From Parapedobacter defluvii (GTDB lineage Bacteria; Bacteroidota; Bacteroidia; Sphingobacteriales; Sphingobacteriaceae), in assembly GCF_014642075.1 (NCBI RefSeq), contig NZ_BMIK01000013.1:62001-126000 (forward strand): a stretch of 64,000 nt of DNA, given 5' to 3'. Below the pieces are notes generated by a model that saw nothing but the letters and a program-made list of their open reading frames with translations, searched no databases and was not told the origin of the DNA. Positions 49,938 through 58,529 of this stretch are shown piece after piece. Position 1 is the first letter of the stretch, and every line of letters begins with the position of its first letter. A program made the translations under genes and the position numbers.

Positions 49938-51121
49938 ACTTCTCTCTCCCTAACGGCTTTTTCAAAGATATTTAATGTCTGAACAAGCTTATTTTTCACA
50001 TTCTCAGTACCATATAACTCGTATAATACTTTTCTATTTGTAGCGATATCCTCTTCATTTAAGGGAATTAAAAGTTCGGCAGCAAGGTCTGATTGATAGG
50101 AAAACACTCTCAGGCCTTTCCGCTTAAAGAAAATGTATACAGGGCTTCTCTCCGAAAGAAAGAGTTTGACACCCAACCACATTAAAATAATGATATTTCC
50201 AACAGCTTGCTGTCTTTCATGCGCCATAATTGCAACGTTGCAACTTTTTAATAATTGTATATAATCTTCCTTAGATAAAATTTTTTCGGTCAGTGGAAAA
50301 AAATTTTGGGGAAATAATTGCCTACCAAATTTTAAGACTTCTTTTTTGTAGAGATCGTATTCTCCATAGTTCAGGGGAACAATTATTTTCCTCTTTTCTA
50401 TGCTAAAGTCCCTCAACCTATAAAAAACGTCAATATGGTTAGATGTTGGAGAGGCAGAATTGCCTACTAAAATAGAAGTACCTAAATCTCTATTAGCGTG
50501 CTCTAAATGGGAGCCAAAGCTATTCTCCAATGTTGCATACGAGAAACTCACTCTCTCGGCTCTAAATACTGTCCCAAGTCTATGTTTGATTAGATCAAAT
50601 TCTATAGGAATAACTGTCGCACAAAAATCAATCTTTTCCACCGCTACTTTATATCTGGCCATGATCGACCTACTTACCATACTATAGTAAATATTCTTTG
50701 CAACACTTTTTAAGTTAAAAAAACTGAAAAAAGAACTTTTAAAAAGAGCATGTCGCGTTCTCTCATAAAACAACTGTCTATGGAAACCTGGAATCCAATT
50801 TAAATCTGTACCCCACGCAAACCAAGCATAAATTTGATGCGGCTTTTTTGTCCTTTTCGCAATCAAGGATGCCTTATAATTATGTAAACAATGAATTAAA
50901 ATAATATCTGCATTTGATTCCTCAATAACTGAATTGTAGTGATTTGAATTCTTTTTTGCAACAATAACATTCTTTGATTGATATTTCTTTGCAAAAACGA
51001 AGTCATAATTATTTGATGGGACACTAATTAAAAAAATATTAGACCCTTTCTTAACCCCTTCAAAAAATTCAATAACATAATCAGTAAATAAAGAATCGCT
51101 TATCAAATGCAGAATTTTCAT
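49934..51121 (-). CDS. WecF-like (GT56) N-acetylfucosaminyltransferase family protein
   Basis: 395 residues, longer than E. coli WecF by a modest N-terminal and middle extension. The GT56 signature is clear: ILVGNSASPTSNHIDVFYRL, KIIVPLNYGEYDLYKKEVL, SKEDYIQLLKSCNVAIMAHE and RQQAVGNIIILMWLGVKLFL. The family transfers 4-acetamido-4,6-dideoxy-hexoses from a dTDP donor to a lipid-linked acceptor. That fits the VioA/VioB-like genes found on the other side of the IS4 element, which would make such a dTDP-4-amino sugar. The start is the ATG at 51119-51121, 9 bases from the IS end. Confidence 0.85.
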   Translation of the reverse strand: MKILHLISDSLFTDYVIEFFEGVKKGSNIFLISVPSNNYDFVFAKKYQSKNVIVAKKNSNHYNSVIEESNADIILIHCLHNYKASLIAKRTKKPHQIYAWFAWGTDLNWIPGFHRQLFYERTRHALFKSSFFSFFNLKSVAKNIYYSMVSRSIMARYKVAVEKIDFCATVIPIEFDLIKHRLGTVFRAERVSFSYATLENSFGSHLEHANRDLGTSILVGNSASPTSNHIDVFYRLRDFSIEKRKIIVPLNYGEYDLYKKEVLKFGRQLFPQNFFPLTEKILSKEDYIQLLKSCNVAIMAHERQQAVGNIIILMWLGVKLFLSERSPVYIFFKRKGLRVFSYQSDLAAELLIPLNEEDIATNRKVLYELYGTENVKNKLVQTLNIFEKAVREREV

Positions 51122-51207
51122 TTATTTAATCACTATTATCCGACTAAAGTCGTCGTTGTTTACATTTAACTATCTATTTGGCCTAAAAGGCCGTTTCAAT
51201 TCATTTT

Positions 51208-52476
51208 TCAAAAAATACCTCCCCCCGTTGAGGATAAAAACAGCGCCAGTTGGCCTGTTTCAGGTGGTCCATCGTGGGCGTTGTATTGCCGGTTTTCACT
51301 TTTCAACAATTGGTATACGTCCAACATGCTGATTAGGTGGATACGCACCAGGGTGGCTACTACCGAAAACGCTTTCTTCACCTGTGCCTTCTTCTGCAAT
51401 ACGGTCAGCAGCAGCTGTGCGATGAGCGTGCACCACACTTGCGTATAGATCGCATTGGTGTTCTCCCCGTAGAAATAGTTCAGCTGGAAGTTCTGCTTCA
51501 TTTTCTTGAACAGCAGCTCGATGGTCCAGCGTTTTTTGTACAGGAAAGTCACTTCCTCGGCCGTGATGTCCATATTGTTGGTCAGGAACTCATAATACCG
51601 GTTCTTTTCATCCTGGTAACAGACCCTGCGCAGGGTGACTTCCAGGGTGTCCTTGGTGATTTTCCTGCCGTTTTCATCCTCGGGATGGTAGCTAAGGCCG
51701 ACAATCTCATCGCGCAGCACCTTGGCCTGCCCCTTTTTACGGTAATGTGTACGAAGGGTCTGATTGACCGTGTATACCGCATTCTTCTTCATCCGGGTCA
51801 CGAAATAAACCTGCTTCTCCGTCCAGCGGGCGAACATCAGGTAGTAATTGTATGCCCGGTCGAACACCACCACGCTGTGCGGGACCAGCTCCAGGCCCCG
51901 CAGGAAGTTCTTGTCATGCACCTTGGCCTCGGTGATCTTTACGAACCGGCCGACAGACTGTACCGCATCGATGAGCATATGAACCTTCAGCCCGCCTTTC
52001 TTCTTCCCATCCCCTTTTGGATTACGGCCCACGCCTTTCATTATGTCGCTGAACAGCCGGATGGTTGTCGAGTCTACTAACAGCACCTCCTTGAAGGTCA
52101 GCCCGAAAGTCCGGCTGTCCGACAAAAAACTTTGGTAATGCTTCACCAGCGAAAAATACACCGACTCGAAAAAACCGCTGTCTCGGTTGCGCAGACCGTC
52201 GCTGGCCGTACTCTTGGCCGGGGATTTCCTCAATCCCAAGTGATTCAGCTTGCCGCCCATACCACGCAGACCCTCACATACTTCCGTCATCGAGTCGCAA
52301 CGACTCAATATCCCGAACAGCATCGTAACCAGCTGTGTCATGCTGCCGAATGACTTGTAATAACGGTCGCTCTGCTTTTCCCGAATGATGCTTTTGATGT
52401 CGAGAGCAGTAGCTATTTCCATGATCTGTTTCAAAATCGGCTGTCCGACAAAATTTATTTCCCTATTTTTACCCAT
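51208..52476 (-). CDS. IS4-family transposase with DUF4372 N-terminal domain
   Basis: 422 residues. The N-terminal region (FGSMTQLVTMLFGILSRCDS, MTEVCEGLRGM) is the DUF4372 domain common to Bacteroidota IS4 elements. The DDE catalytic set is visible: VLLVDSTTIRLF (Asp135), VVVFDRAYNYY (Asp206) and the YREK-like block YKKRWTIELLFKKMKQNF (Glu320). It appears complete. The codon use and base composition are much more G+C-rich than the surrounding glycan genes, consistent with a separate origin. It runs in the same direction as the operon it interrupts. Confidence 0.94.
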   Translation of the reverse strand: MGKNREINFVGQPILKQIMEIATALDIKSIIREKQSDRYYKSFGSMTQLVTMLFGILSRCDSMTEVCEGLRGMGGKLNHLGLRKSPAKSTASDGLRNRDSGFFESVYFSLVKHYQSFLSDSRTFGLTFKEVLLVDSTTIRLFSDIMKGVGRNPKGDGKKKGGLKVHMLIDAVQSVGRFVKITEAKVHDKNFLRGLELVPHSVVVFDRAYNYYLMFARWTEKQVYFVTRMKKNAVYTVNQTLRTHYRKKGQAKVLRDEIVGLSYHPEDENGRKITKDTLEVTLRRVCYQDEKNRYYEFLTNNMDITAEEVTFLYKKRWTIELLFKKMKQNFQLNYFYGENTNAIYTQVWCTLIAQLLLTVLQKKAQVKKAFSVVATLVRIHLISMLDVYQLLKSENRQYNAHDGPPETGQLALFLSSTGGGIF

Positions 52477-52498
52477 GTTGTAGTTGATTTCGCAAAAA

Positions 52499-52529
52499 CA
52501 AACTTACAACATCAGGGGGTGGGCTTCAA
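52499..52529 (-). promoter_or_regulatory. Promoter of the IS4 transposase
   Basis: On the minus strand TTG, a 20-base spacer and TAAGTTTG match the Bacteroidota consensus, about 23 bases before the start codon. This promoter could also drive the glycan genes downstream of the element. Confidence 0.65.
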
Positions 52530-52582
52530 AAAGACCTGCTCCCTTTTTATTTTAGTCGGTCAGTAGTGTTATTAATATCTAT

Positions 52583-53200
52583 TTAGCGGCTTGTTGCAGG
52601 AACTCCAAACACCGTCGTATCTGACTCTACATCTTTATTGACCAGTGCTCCTGCCCCTATTGTTACGTTGTCACCCACTTGTATACCAGGTAAAATTATT
52701 GCCCCAGCACCAATAAAACAATGATTTCCGACCTTAGCACTTCCCAATAATTGCGCCATCGGACAGATTTCACAAAAATTCCCTACTTTTACATCATGAT
52801 GTAAACTGGCCCCATGGTTAACTAACGAATAATTACCTATTGTAACGCTGTTACTTATGAAGGTATTATGCATAATGTTAAGTCCAACGCCCAATTTCAT
52901 GTCATACTTCCCAATTATCGCTCTCTTACTTATAATCGACGTAGGCGTTCCTCCTATTTTCTCAAATTCAAAGACGATTTTCATTCGGTTCTTAACTCCG
53001 CCTACACCAATAACAAATCTGAAATCATTCGTATTTTCAAAATACTTTAAAACAGCGTCTATGCTATTTATGACTTTATAGCTATACAGACTTTCGCGAT
53101 GACTAATGTTATCAAAAAAACAAATGTCGATCTGTTCCCTGTGTTCACTAAATATTGTCAGTATTTCTTTTGCATGCCCTCCCGCGCCCACTATTATCAT
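52583..53200 (-). CDS. PglD/VioB-like sugar N-acetyltransferase
   Basis: 205 residues. The N-terminal Rossmann-like part (MIIVGAGGHAKEILTIF) is followed by a left-handed beta helix with hexapeptide repeats (VGLNIMHNTFISNSVTIGNY, VKVGNFCEICPMAQLLG, AKVGNHCFIGAGAIILPGIQ). The catalytic His of the family lies in NHGASLHHDVKVG. PglD and VioB acetylate the amino group of UDP- or dTDP-4-amino-4,6-dideoxy sugars. Its start overlaps the VioA-like stop by 4 bases, which supports VioB-like action on the same intermediate. The IS4 element begins 15 bases after its stop. Confidence 0.84.
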   Translation of the reverse strand: MIIVGAGGHAKEILTIFSEHREQIDICFFDNISHRESLYSYKVINSIDAVLKYFENTNDFRFVIGVGGVKNRMKIVFEFEKIGGTPTSIISKRAIIGKYDMKLGVGLNIMHNTFISNSVTIGNYSLVNHGASLHHDVKVGNFCEICPMAQLLGSAKVGNHCFIGAGAIILPGIQVGDNVTIGAGALVNKDVESDTTVFGVPATSR

Positions 53201-54279
53201 GATAGGTGCTTTTTTAATATAGAAACTATTAAATCTTGTTCATGAATTTTCAAATCGTGATACAAAGGTAAACAAATGATTTTAGAAGAAATCGACTCAG
53301 ATATTGGACAAGCTTCAGGCTTTTCTAAAAACTTAAGCTTATTTAACGAAGGAAAAAAGTATCTCCTTGGTATGATATAATTAGCATTTAGAGCTTCTAT
53401 AACCCTAAACATGGTTCCTTCGGAATCAAAAACAACTGGAAAATACGAATAATTATACTTGATATCAGGATGAATTTTCAGTAATTTTATTCCACTTATT
53501 TCCGTTAATACGTCCCTATAATACAACCACTGTTCCTTTCTTCTCAGCATAATACTCTCTAGATCGTCAAAACAACATAATCCCATTGCAGCATGGAATT
53601 CTGAATTTTTGCCATTTATTCCAATGTCCCCAAAAGTTATTGGAGATGTATGCCCAAAGTTTCTTAATAATGTCGATTTTTCATGAAGCACACCGCTATT
53701 GCAAATTATCCCCCCTCCTTCAATGGTATGAAATAATTTAGTCGCGTGAAAACTACATACACTGATATTTCCGTAATTAAAAATAGATTGTCCCTTATAT
53801 CCCGTTCCAAAACAATGAGCTGCATCATACAATACTTTTAAATTGTACTTATTCGCAATCTCTTCAATTTTTTCTATTTCGCAAGCATTCCCAAACACAT
53901 GAGTTGCCAAAATCGCGGTTGTTTTGCTCGTTATTTGTTCCTCAATCTTCGTCGGATCTATATTGAACGAGCTTTCTTCAATATCTACAAAAACCGGCTT
54001 ACACTGTTCCCATAAAATAGAAGACGTTGTGGCCACATACGAAAAAGGTGTAGTTATAATTTCTCCTTTTAAATTCAACGCCTTAATAGCTATTTGTAAA
54101 GCTACAGTACCGTTAGAAACAAATAATAGATAAGGATTATCTATATATCTTCTTAATTTTTCTTCTAATTCGTTAACCAACGGACCGTGATTTGTTAACC
54201 ACCGCCGATTCCAAATATCAGAAACTAAATTTTGATAACTTTCAACAGGAGGAAGATATGGTTTAGTAACGGGAATCAT
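53197..54279 (-). CDS. DegT/DnrJ/EryC1 aminotransferase, VioA-like
   Basis: 360 residues of the PLP-dependent sugar aminotransferase family. The Lys that forms the aldimine is Lys181 in SFHATKLFHTIEGGG, and Asp152 in LYDAAHCFGTG contacts the pyridine nitrogen. The start IPVTKPYLPPVESYQNLV and the GPLVNELEEKL phrase are close to the VioA group, which makes dTDP-4-amino-4,6-dideoxy-D-glucose from the 4-keto sugar. The alternative is a related C3 or C4 aminotransferase. The SFHATK form rather than SFFPSK separates it from the WbpE-like enzyme at 57381. Confidence 0.87.
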   Translation of the reverse strand: MIPVTKPYLPPVESYQNLVSDIWNRRWLTNHGPLVNELEEKLRRYIDNPYLLFVSNGTVALQIAIKALNLKGEIITTPFSYVATTSSILWEQCKPVFVDIEESSFNIDPTKIEEQITSKTTAILATHVFGNACEIEKIEEIANKYNLKVLYDAAHCFGTGYKGQSIFNYGNISVCSFHATKLFHTIEGGGIICNSGVLHEKSTLLRNFGHTSPITFGDIGINGKNSEFHAAMGLCCFDDLESIMLRRKEQWLYYRDVLTEISGIKLLKIHPDIKYNYSYFPVVFDSEGTMFRVIEALNANYIIPRRYFFPSLNKLKFLEKPEACPISESISSKIICLPLYHDLKIHEQDLIVSILKKHLS

Positions 54280-55712
54280 ACGATTAAATGTTTTGCGAGT
54301 GTAAAAACCCTCTTAAATAATTTTAATTGAAAAACTAAGCCTAAAACTAAATATAAAATAACGAATACTAATAACGAGATGAATGATAACAAGAGACCGT
54401 GCAATGGTACAAAATGCTTAAAAATATAACACGCGAAACCAGCAAGCACAGAAATCAAGATAATTGGCACTATGTCGGTAATCTGATTCATCACCGAATA
54501 TCCAATTAAAGAACCAGCATAATATGAATTGATAAAAAAAGCTACTAAAGAAAAAATCAATTGAAAATAAATTAACCCATAAATTCCGTAGGAAAGCGAT
54601 ATAAAAACACCCAAAAGAATTATAATTTTTTTTAGCACTTCTAACCTTAAATATAAGTCTGTTCGACCTTTCACTGACAAGATATTGAGATTAAAGCCCT
54701 GTAACGGATAAATAATGGAAGAAATACATAATAACTTAAAATATGGGATAGAGGAATTCCATTTATCTCCAAACAAAATCCAGAAAATATCATCAGCAAA
54801 CAACAGCAATACAATCATTGTTGGGGCTGTAGCCATAATAGAAGCTTGCATCACTTTCTTATAAACTGAAGCTAATTCTGTATTGCTATCTTGTAATTTG
54901 GAAAATAAGGGAAAAGTTACTTTATTAATTGCCAAGGAAAGATTTTGCGACGGCAACCCACTTAATAACTCAGCACGATTATAAAAACCGAGTATTTGAG
55001 TGTTGAAAGCCTTTCCTATTATAATATTATATATATTTTGGAAAATGATATTAAGAGAAGAGGAAAGAGCCAGCTTATAACCAAAAGAAAAATGACCTTT
55101 GATTTTTTCAAAATTAAATGACCATTTTATCGCTAAATCCGACACTTGCCAACTTAAGATCATTGAAACTAGTGATTGGCATAAAGCCATAAAAACCAAA
55201 CTCCAAACCCCAAAGCCGTTTAATGCGCTTAACAACCCAACCACTCCACCAACAATTACCGACGGTAAATTAATAATAAATTGGATCTTAAAGTTTAGAT
55301 CCCTAGTAAATTTTGTTACCTGTATAGCTGCTAAAGCTTTTATTATTAAAACGACTCCAAATGTCCTGATAATGGCTTTAAGACTCGGTTCACCGTAGAA
55401 TATCGATATGAAAGGAGCAGAAACAAATATTAAGAAATACAAAAATAAACTAAGAAAAAGATTTAACAAAAAAACAGAGGAATAATCCTCAATATCTAAT
55501 TCTTTGCTCCTTATTAAGGAGGAAGTTAGTCCGCCTTCCACGATAACATTACCAAGAGAAATAAAAACAGTTATTAAAGCGATAATACCAAAATCACTTG
55601 GGGTTAGTAATCGCATTAAGAAAAGCTGGACCAAGAGATTTATCCCTTGAATTGACGCTTGTTGTGCTAAGGACCAAAGCACCCCCTTTCTCGCTTTTCC
55701 ATTCAAACTCAT
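54276..55712 (-). CDS. wzx: Wzx-like polysaccharide flippase (MOP superfamily)
   Basis: 478 residues with about fourteen membrane helices. It starts with GKARKGVLWSLAQQASIQGI, the entry helix of the WzxC/PST branch of oligosaccharide flippases, followed by QLFLMRLLTPSDFGIIALI. It moves undecaprenyl-linked repeat units to the periplasmic face for polymerisation. It overlaps the VioA-like gene by 4 bases. The 81-base gap upstream, to the Gfo/Idh/MocA gene, marks the border where composition changes from more balanced to A+T-rich. Confidence 0.9.
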   Translation of the reverse strand: MSLNGKARKGVLWSLAQQASIQGINLLVQLFLMRLLTPSDFGIIALITVFISLGNVIVEGGLTSSLIRSKELDIEDYSSVFLLNLFLSLFLYFLIFVSAPFISIFYGEPSLKAIIRTFGVVLIIKALAAIQVTKFTRDLNFKIQFIINLPSVIVGGVVGLLSALNGFGVWSLVFMALCQSLVSMILSWQVSDLAIKWSFNFEKIKGHFSFGYKLALSSSLNIIFQNIYNIIIGKAFNTQILGFYNRAELLSGLPSQNLSLAINKVTFPLFSKLQDSNTELASVYKKVMQASIMATAPTMIVLLLFADDIFWILFGDKWNSSIPYFKLLCISSIIYPLQGFNLNILSVKGRTDLYLRLEVLKKIIILLGVFISLSYGIYGLIYFQLIFSLVAFFINSYYAGSLIGYSVMNQITDIVPIILISVLAGFACYIFKHFVPLHGLLLSFISLLVFVILYLVLGLVFQLKLFKRVFTLAKHLIV

Positions 55713-55793
55713 TACGTAGCCAATATTACGATTCCCTAATGTTTAACATTAAGTAACCTTCTCAATTTCTTTTAAGTATAATCCCCAATTATT

Positions 55794-56810
55794 CTAAATG
55801 GAATAAATCCGTTCTATAATCTCTACAATCTTCAATCCTTCCAGCGCATTCGTCGTGATTGTTTCCCGGCCGTTTAAAACGCCCACCACATTCTCAATAA
55901 CATAATGGTGATTAGCTGCCGATCCTTTATACGCCCCATAATCATTTCCCGGGTTCGTCGGAGCCAATTCGGGCATTTCATAATCCTTTACATTGCATAC
56001 TTCGACTTTGTCCATATATTGCCCACCAATTTTAACAGAACCATTTTCAGCGATGATGGTCATCGAACTTTCCAAATTCTGGTTCCATACTGCGGTCGAG
56101 TAATTCAAGGCACCCATACCGCCATTAACGAAATCAAAGCTTACAAAGCCACTATCTTCAAAATCGGTTAGCTGCTGGTGATTGAAATCATTGAATTTGC
56201 CCTGAATATTGGTAATGTCACCAAACAACCAATACATGATGTCAATAAAGTGCGAAAACTGGGTGAAGAGTGTCCCTCCATCCAAGTCCTTCTTGCCGTG
56301 CCAGCTTTCGGGCTTGTAATAGCGAGCATCGCGATTCCAGTAGCAATTGAGCTGAACCATATAAATCTTGCCCAACTTGCCGCTTTCGATCAATTCCTTG
56401 ATCCACACCGACGGCGGCGAGTAGCGGTTCTGCATAACGGCAAATACTTGTCGATGCACCTGTAGGGCTTTGAAAATAACCTTTTCCGCATCCTTCTTAT
56501 TCAAAGCCATCGGTTTCTCGACGACAATGTGTTTACGGGCTTCCAAGCATTTCATCGCTTGTTCCGCATGGAATCCATTAGGGGAGGCGATATTGACAAC
56601 ATCGACCTCTATATCAGTAGCCAAAAATTCATCGATTGAATTAAAAAAGGGAACAGGATAGGCATCGATACCCAATTGGGGTTTATCTTTCACGTCGATA
56701 AGTGCGACAAGCTCACTCTCCTCATTACGAGTAACCATTTCGGCGTGACGCTTACCGATATGGCCGCAGCCGATGACCGCAAATTTTACTTTTCTATTTA
56801 GTGCTGTCAT
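55794..56810 (-). CDS. UDP-N-acetylglucosaminuronate 3-dehydrogenase, WlbA/WbpB-like
   Basis: 338 residues of the Gfo/Idh/MocA family. The dinucleotide motif is FAVIGCGHIGKRHA (residues 10-23) and the EKP motif lies at 98-100 (VVEKPMALN). The C-terminal domain contains MQNRYSPPSVWIKEL and LDGGTLFTQFSHFIDIMYWL, typical of the WlbA/WbpB group. This group oxidises C3 of UDP-GlcNAcA and, in characterised members, recycles the bound NADH with 2-oxoglutarate, releasing 2-hydroxyglutarate. It shares only family-level similarity with the oxidoreductase at 22.7 kb. The start touches the acetyltransferase stop (1-base overlap). Confidence 0.9.
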   Translation of the reverse strand: MTALNRKVKFAVIGCGHIGKRHAEMVTRNEESELVALIDVKDKPQLGIDAYPVPFFNSIDEFLATDIEVDVVNIASPNGFHAEQAMKCLEARKHIVVEKPMALNKKDAEKVIFKALQVHRQVFAVMQNRYSPPSVWIKELIESGKLGKIYMVQLNCYWNRDARYYKPESWHGKKDLDGGTLFTQFSHFIDIMYWLFGDITNIQGKFNDFNHQQLTDFEDSGFVSFDFVNGGMGALNYSTAVWNQNLESSMTIIAENGSVKIGGQYMDKVEVCNVKDYEMPELAPTNPGNDYGAYKGSAANHHYVIENVVGVLNGRETITTNALEGLKIVEIIERIYSI

Positions 56811-57391
56811 TATTTTATTCGTTTTACCTGAGTGTCTGTTAGTTCATATTCTTGTTGGGATTCTGGGCATAGCGCACGACCTTGCTCATCAAATTGCAAC
56901 CGATGCCCGTATTCACTGACCCACCCCAATTGACGCGCCGGATTGCCAACCACCAAGGAATAAGGGGCGACCGCTTTGGTGACGACCGCACCGGCACCAA
57001 TGAATGCATATGCACCGATGTCGTGTCCACAGACGATGGTCGCATTGGCACCGATCGAAGCTCCCTTTCCCACATGTGTCTTGGCGTACTGCCCCCTGCG
57101 GTTTATGGCACTACGGGGATTTGTTACATTGGTAAATACCATCGACGGACCAAGAAATACGTCATCGTCACAAGTGACTCCCTCGTAAATAGAGACGTTA
57201 TTTTGCACCTTTACGTTCATTCCCAGCACAACGCCTGGCGATACGACCACATTCTGTCCGATGTTGCAGCGTTCACCAATCCAACAACCAGACATGATAT
57301 GTGAAAAATGCCAAATCTTCGTACCAGAACCTATGTTGGCTCCGGCATCCACCACAGCGGTGGGATGCACGAAATATTCGTTAGCTTCCAT
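56810..57391 (-). CDS. UDP-amino sugar N-acetyltransferase, WlbB/WbpD-like
   Basis: 193 residues from the ATG at 57389-57391 ([14 protein letters not shown]). A longer in-frame start at 57658 would lie deep inside the aminotransferase gene and adds non-family sequence, so I reject it. The protein is a left-handed beta helix of hexapeptide repeats ([56 protein letters not shown]), with the [13 protein letters not shown] loop of the WlbB/WbpD group. It acetylates the 3-amino group to give UDP-2,3-diacetamido-2,3-dideoxy-glucuronate. It overlaps the aminotransferase stop by 11 bases. Confidence 0.92.
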   Translation of the reverse strand: MEANEYFVHPTAVVDAGANIGSGTKIWHFSHIMSGCWIGERCNIGQNVVVSPGVVLGMNVKVQNNVSIYEGVTCDDDVFLGPSMVFTNVTNPRSAINRRGQYAKTHVGKGASIGANATIVCGHDIGAYAFIGAGAVVTKAVAPYSLVVGNPARQLGWVSEYGHRLQFDEQGRALCPESQQEYELTDTQVKRIK

Positions 57392-58520
57392 GACTGAAAA
57401 ATGCGTTAACCTGTTCAATGATATAATCCTGAGTCTCAATTTCCATCTCCGTGTGGATCGGCAAGGAAATGACGTCTTTGCACAATAACTCCGATACCGG
57501 AAAGTCTCCCGCCTTGTATCCATATAGAAGGTAAGCCTGCTGTAAATGTACCGGAATAGGATAGTATACCATCGAAGGTACGCCACGCTCCTGCAAGAAC
57601 GCTTTAAGCGCATCCCGTCGACCATCCGCGACTTTACAGGTATACTGGTTGAACACATGGGTCGAATAAGTCACCCTAGCCGGTATCGAAAGACCATTGA
57701 GGTTCAGGAAATGACTATCGTATCGACGTGCTATCGCTTGACGCGCCTCCACATACTCCTTCAGATACTTAATCTTCACATTCAGCACAGCAGCTTGGAT
57801 AGTATCCAACCGTGAATTGACACCAATAGATTCGTGGTGATACTTTTGGCGCTGACCGTGATTGGCAATCATGTGAACGCGCTGCGCAAGGGCCTCGTCG
57901 TTGGTGAACAAGGCACCGCCATCCCCGAAACAGCCGAGGTTTTTCGACGGGAAAAAGGAAGTGGTACCGATGGTACCAACCGTTCCTGCAAATTGCCTCG
58001 TTCCATCGCTATAAATGTACTCGGCACCCATCGCCTGCGCGGTGTCTTCAATGACCGCCAAACCGTGCTTTTCGGCGATGGCATTGATCGCCTCCATGTT
58101 GGAGCATTGTCCAAAAAGGTGGACGGGAACGACCGCTACGGTCCTGTCGGTGATCTTCGACTCCAATTGCTCGTAATCAAGCTCAAAGGTATCCGGTCGA
58201 ACATCGATGAATTTGGGAATCAAGCCCAACAGGGCAATAACTTCTACGGTTGCAATGTAGGTGAATGCGGGTACAATCACCTCATCGCCAGGTTTGAAGC
58301 TCAACCCCATCATTGCAATTTGCAGCGCATCGGTACCGTTGCCACAGGTCACAGCGTATTTTACCTGATTGAATGATTTCAACGACTCGATAAAAGCTTT
58401 GACCTGGGGGCCATTGATGTAAGCGGTCTCTTCGACCGCAGCTAATAAGGCTTGGTCAATTTCATCCTTGATGCGAAGATACTGGGTCTTCAAATCGACC
58501 ATCTGTATTTGTTGATTCAT
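57381..58520 (-). CDS. UDP-3-oxo-GlcNAcA aminotransferase, WlbC/WbpE-like
   Basis: 379 residues of the DegT/DnrJ/EryC1 family. PLP-binding Lys193 lies in [17 protein letters not shown] and Asp159 in [30 protein letters not shown] at the start and [17 protein letters not shown] near the end fit WbpE/WlbC enzymes. It adds the 3-amino group to the ketone formed by the WlbA-like enzyme; in P. aeruginosa and Bordetella the two act as a pair. It is the centre of a tight four-gene run with the oxidase upstream and the acetyltransferase downstream. Confidence 0.92.
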   Translation of the reverse strand: MNQQIQMVDLKTQYLRIKDEIDQALLAAVEETAYINGPQVKAFIESLKSFNQVKYAVTCGNGTDALQIAMMGLSFKPGDEVIVPAFTYIATVEVIALLGLIPKFIDVRPDTFELDYEQLESKITDRTVAVVPVHLFGQCSNMEAINAIAEKHGLAVIEDTAQAMGAEYIYSDGTRQFAGTVGTIGTTSFFPSKNLGCFGDGGALFTNDEALAQRVHMIANHGQRQKYHHESIGVNSRLDTIQAAVLNVKIKYLKEYVEARQAIARRYDSHFLNLNGLSIPARVTYSTHVFNQYTCKVADGRRDALKAFLQERGVPSMVYYPIPVHLQQAYLLYGYKAGDFPVSELLCKDVISLPIHTEMEIETQDYIIEQVNAFFSHGS

Positions 58521-58529
58521 GCTGTTTGA

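Larger units (their letters stand above)
51131..52568 (-). mobile_element. IS4-family insertion sequence
   Basis: A 1438-base element with one transposase. The ends form an 18-base imperfect inverted repeat: CACTATTATCCGACTAAA on the left and, as its reverse complement, CACTACTGACCGACTAAA on the right. I could not define a clean target duplication; the flanks TTTATTTAAT and TTATTAATAT are similar but not identical. It lies between the VioB-like and WecF-like genes of one leftward operon, disrupting neither reading frame. It may block or supply transcription of the downstream half. Confidence 0.82.

Noticed and set aside
51121-52580. Target site duplication for the IS4 element
   Set aside because: The flanks TTTATTTAAT and TTATTAATAT look alike only because both are A+T-rich. 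No exact repeat of useful length was found.
57392-57658. Upstream extension of the acetyltransferase gene
   Set aside because: It adds about 89 residues with no family match, fully inside the aminotransferase gene. The ATG at 57391 gives the normal WlbB/WbpD start.
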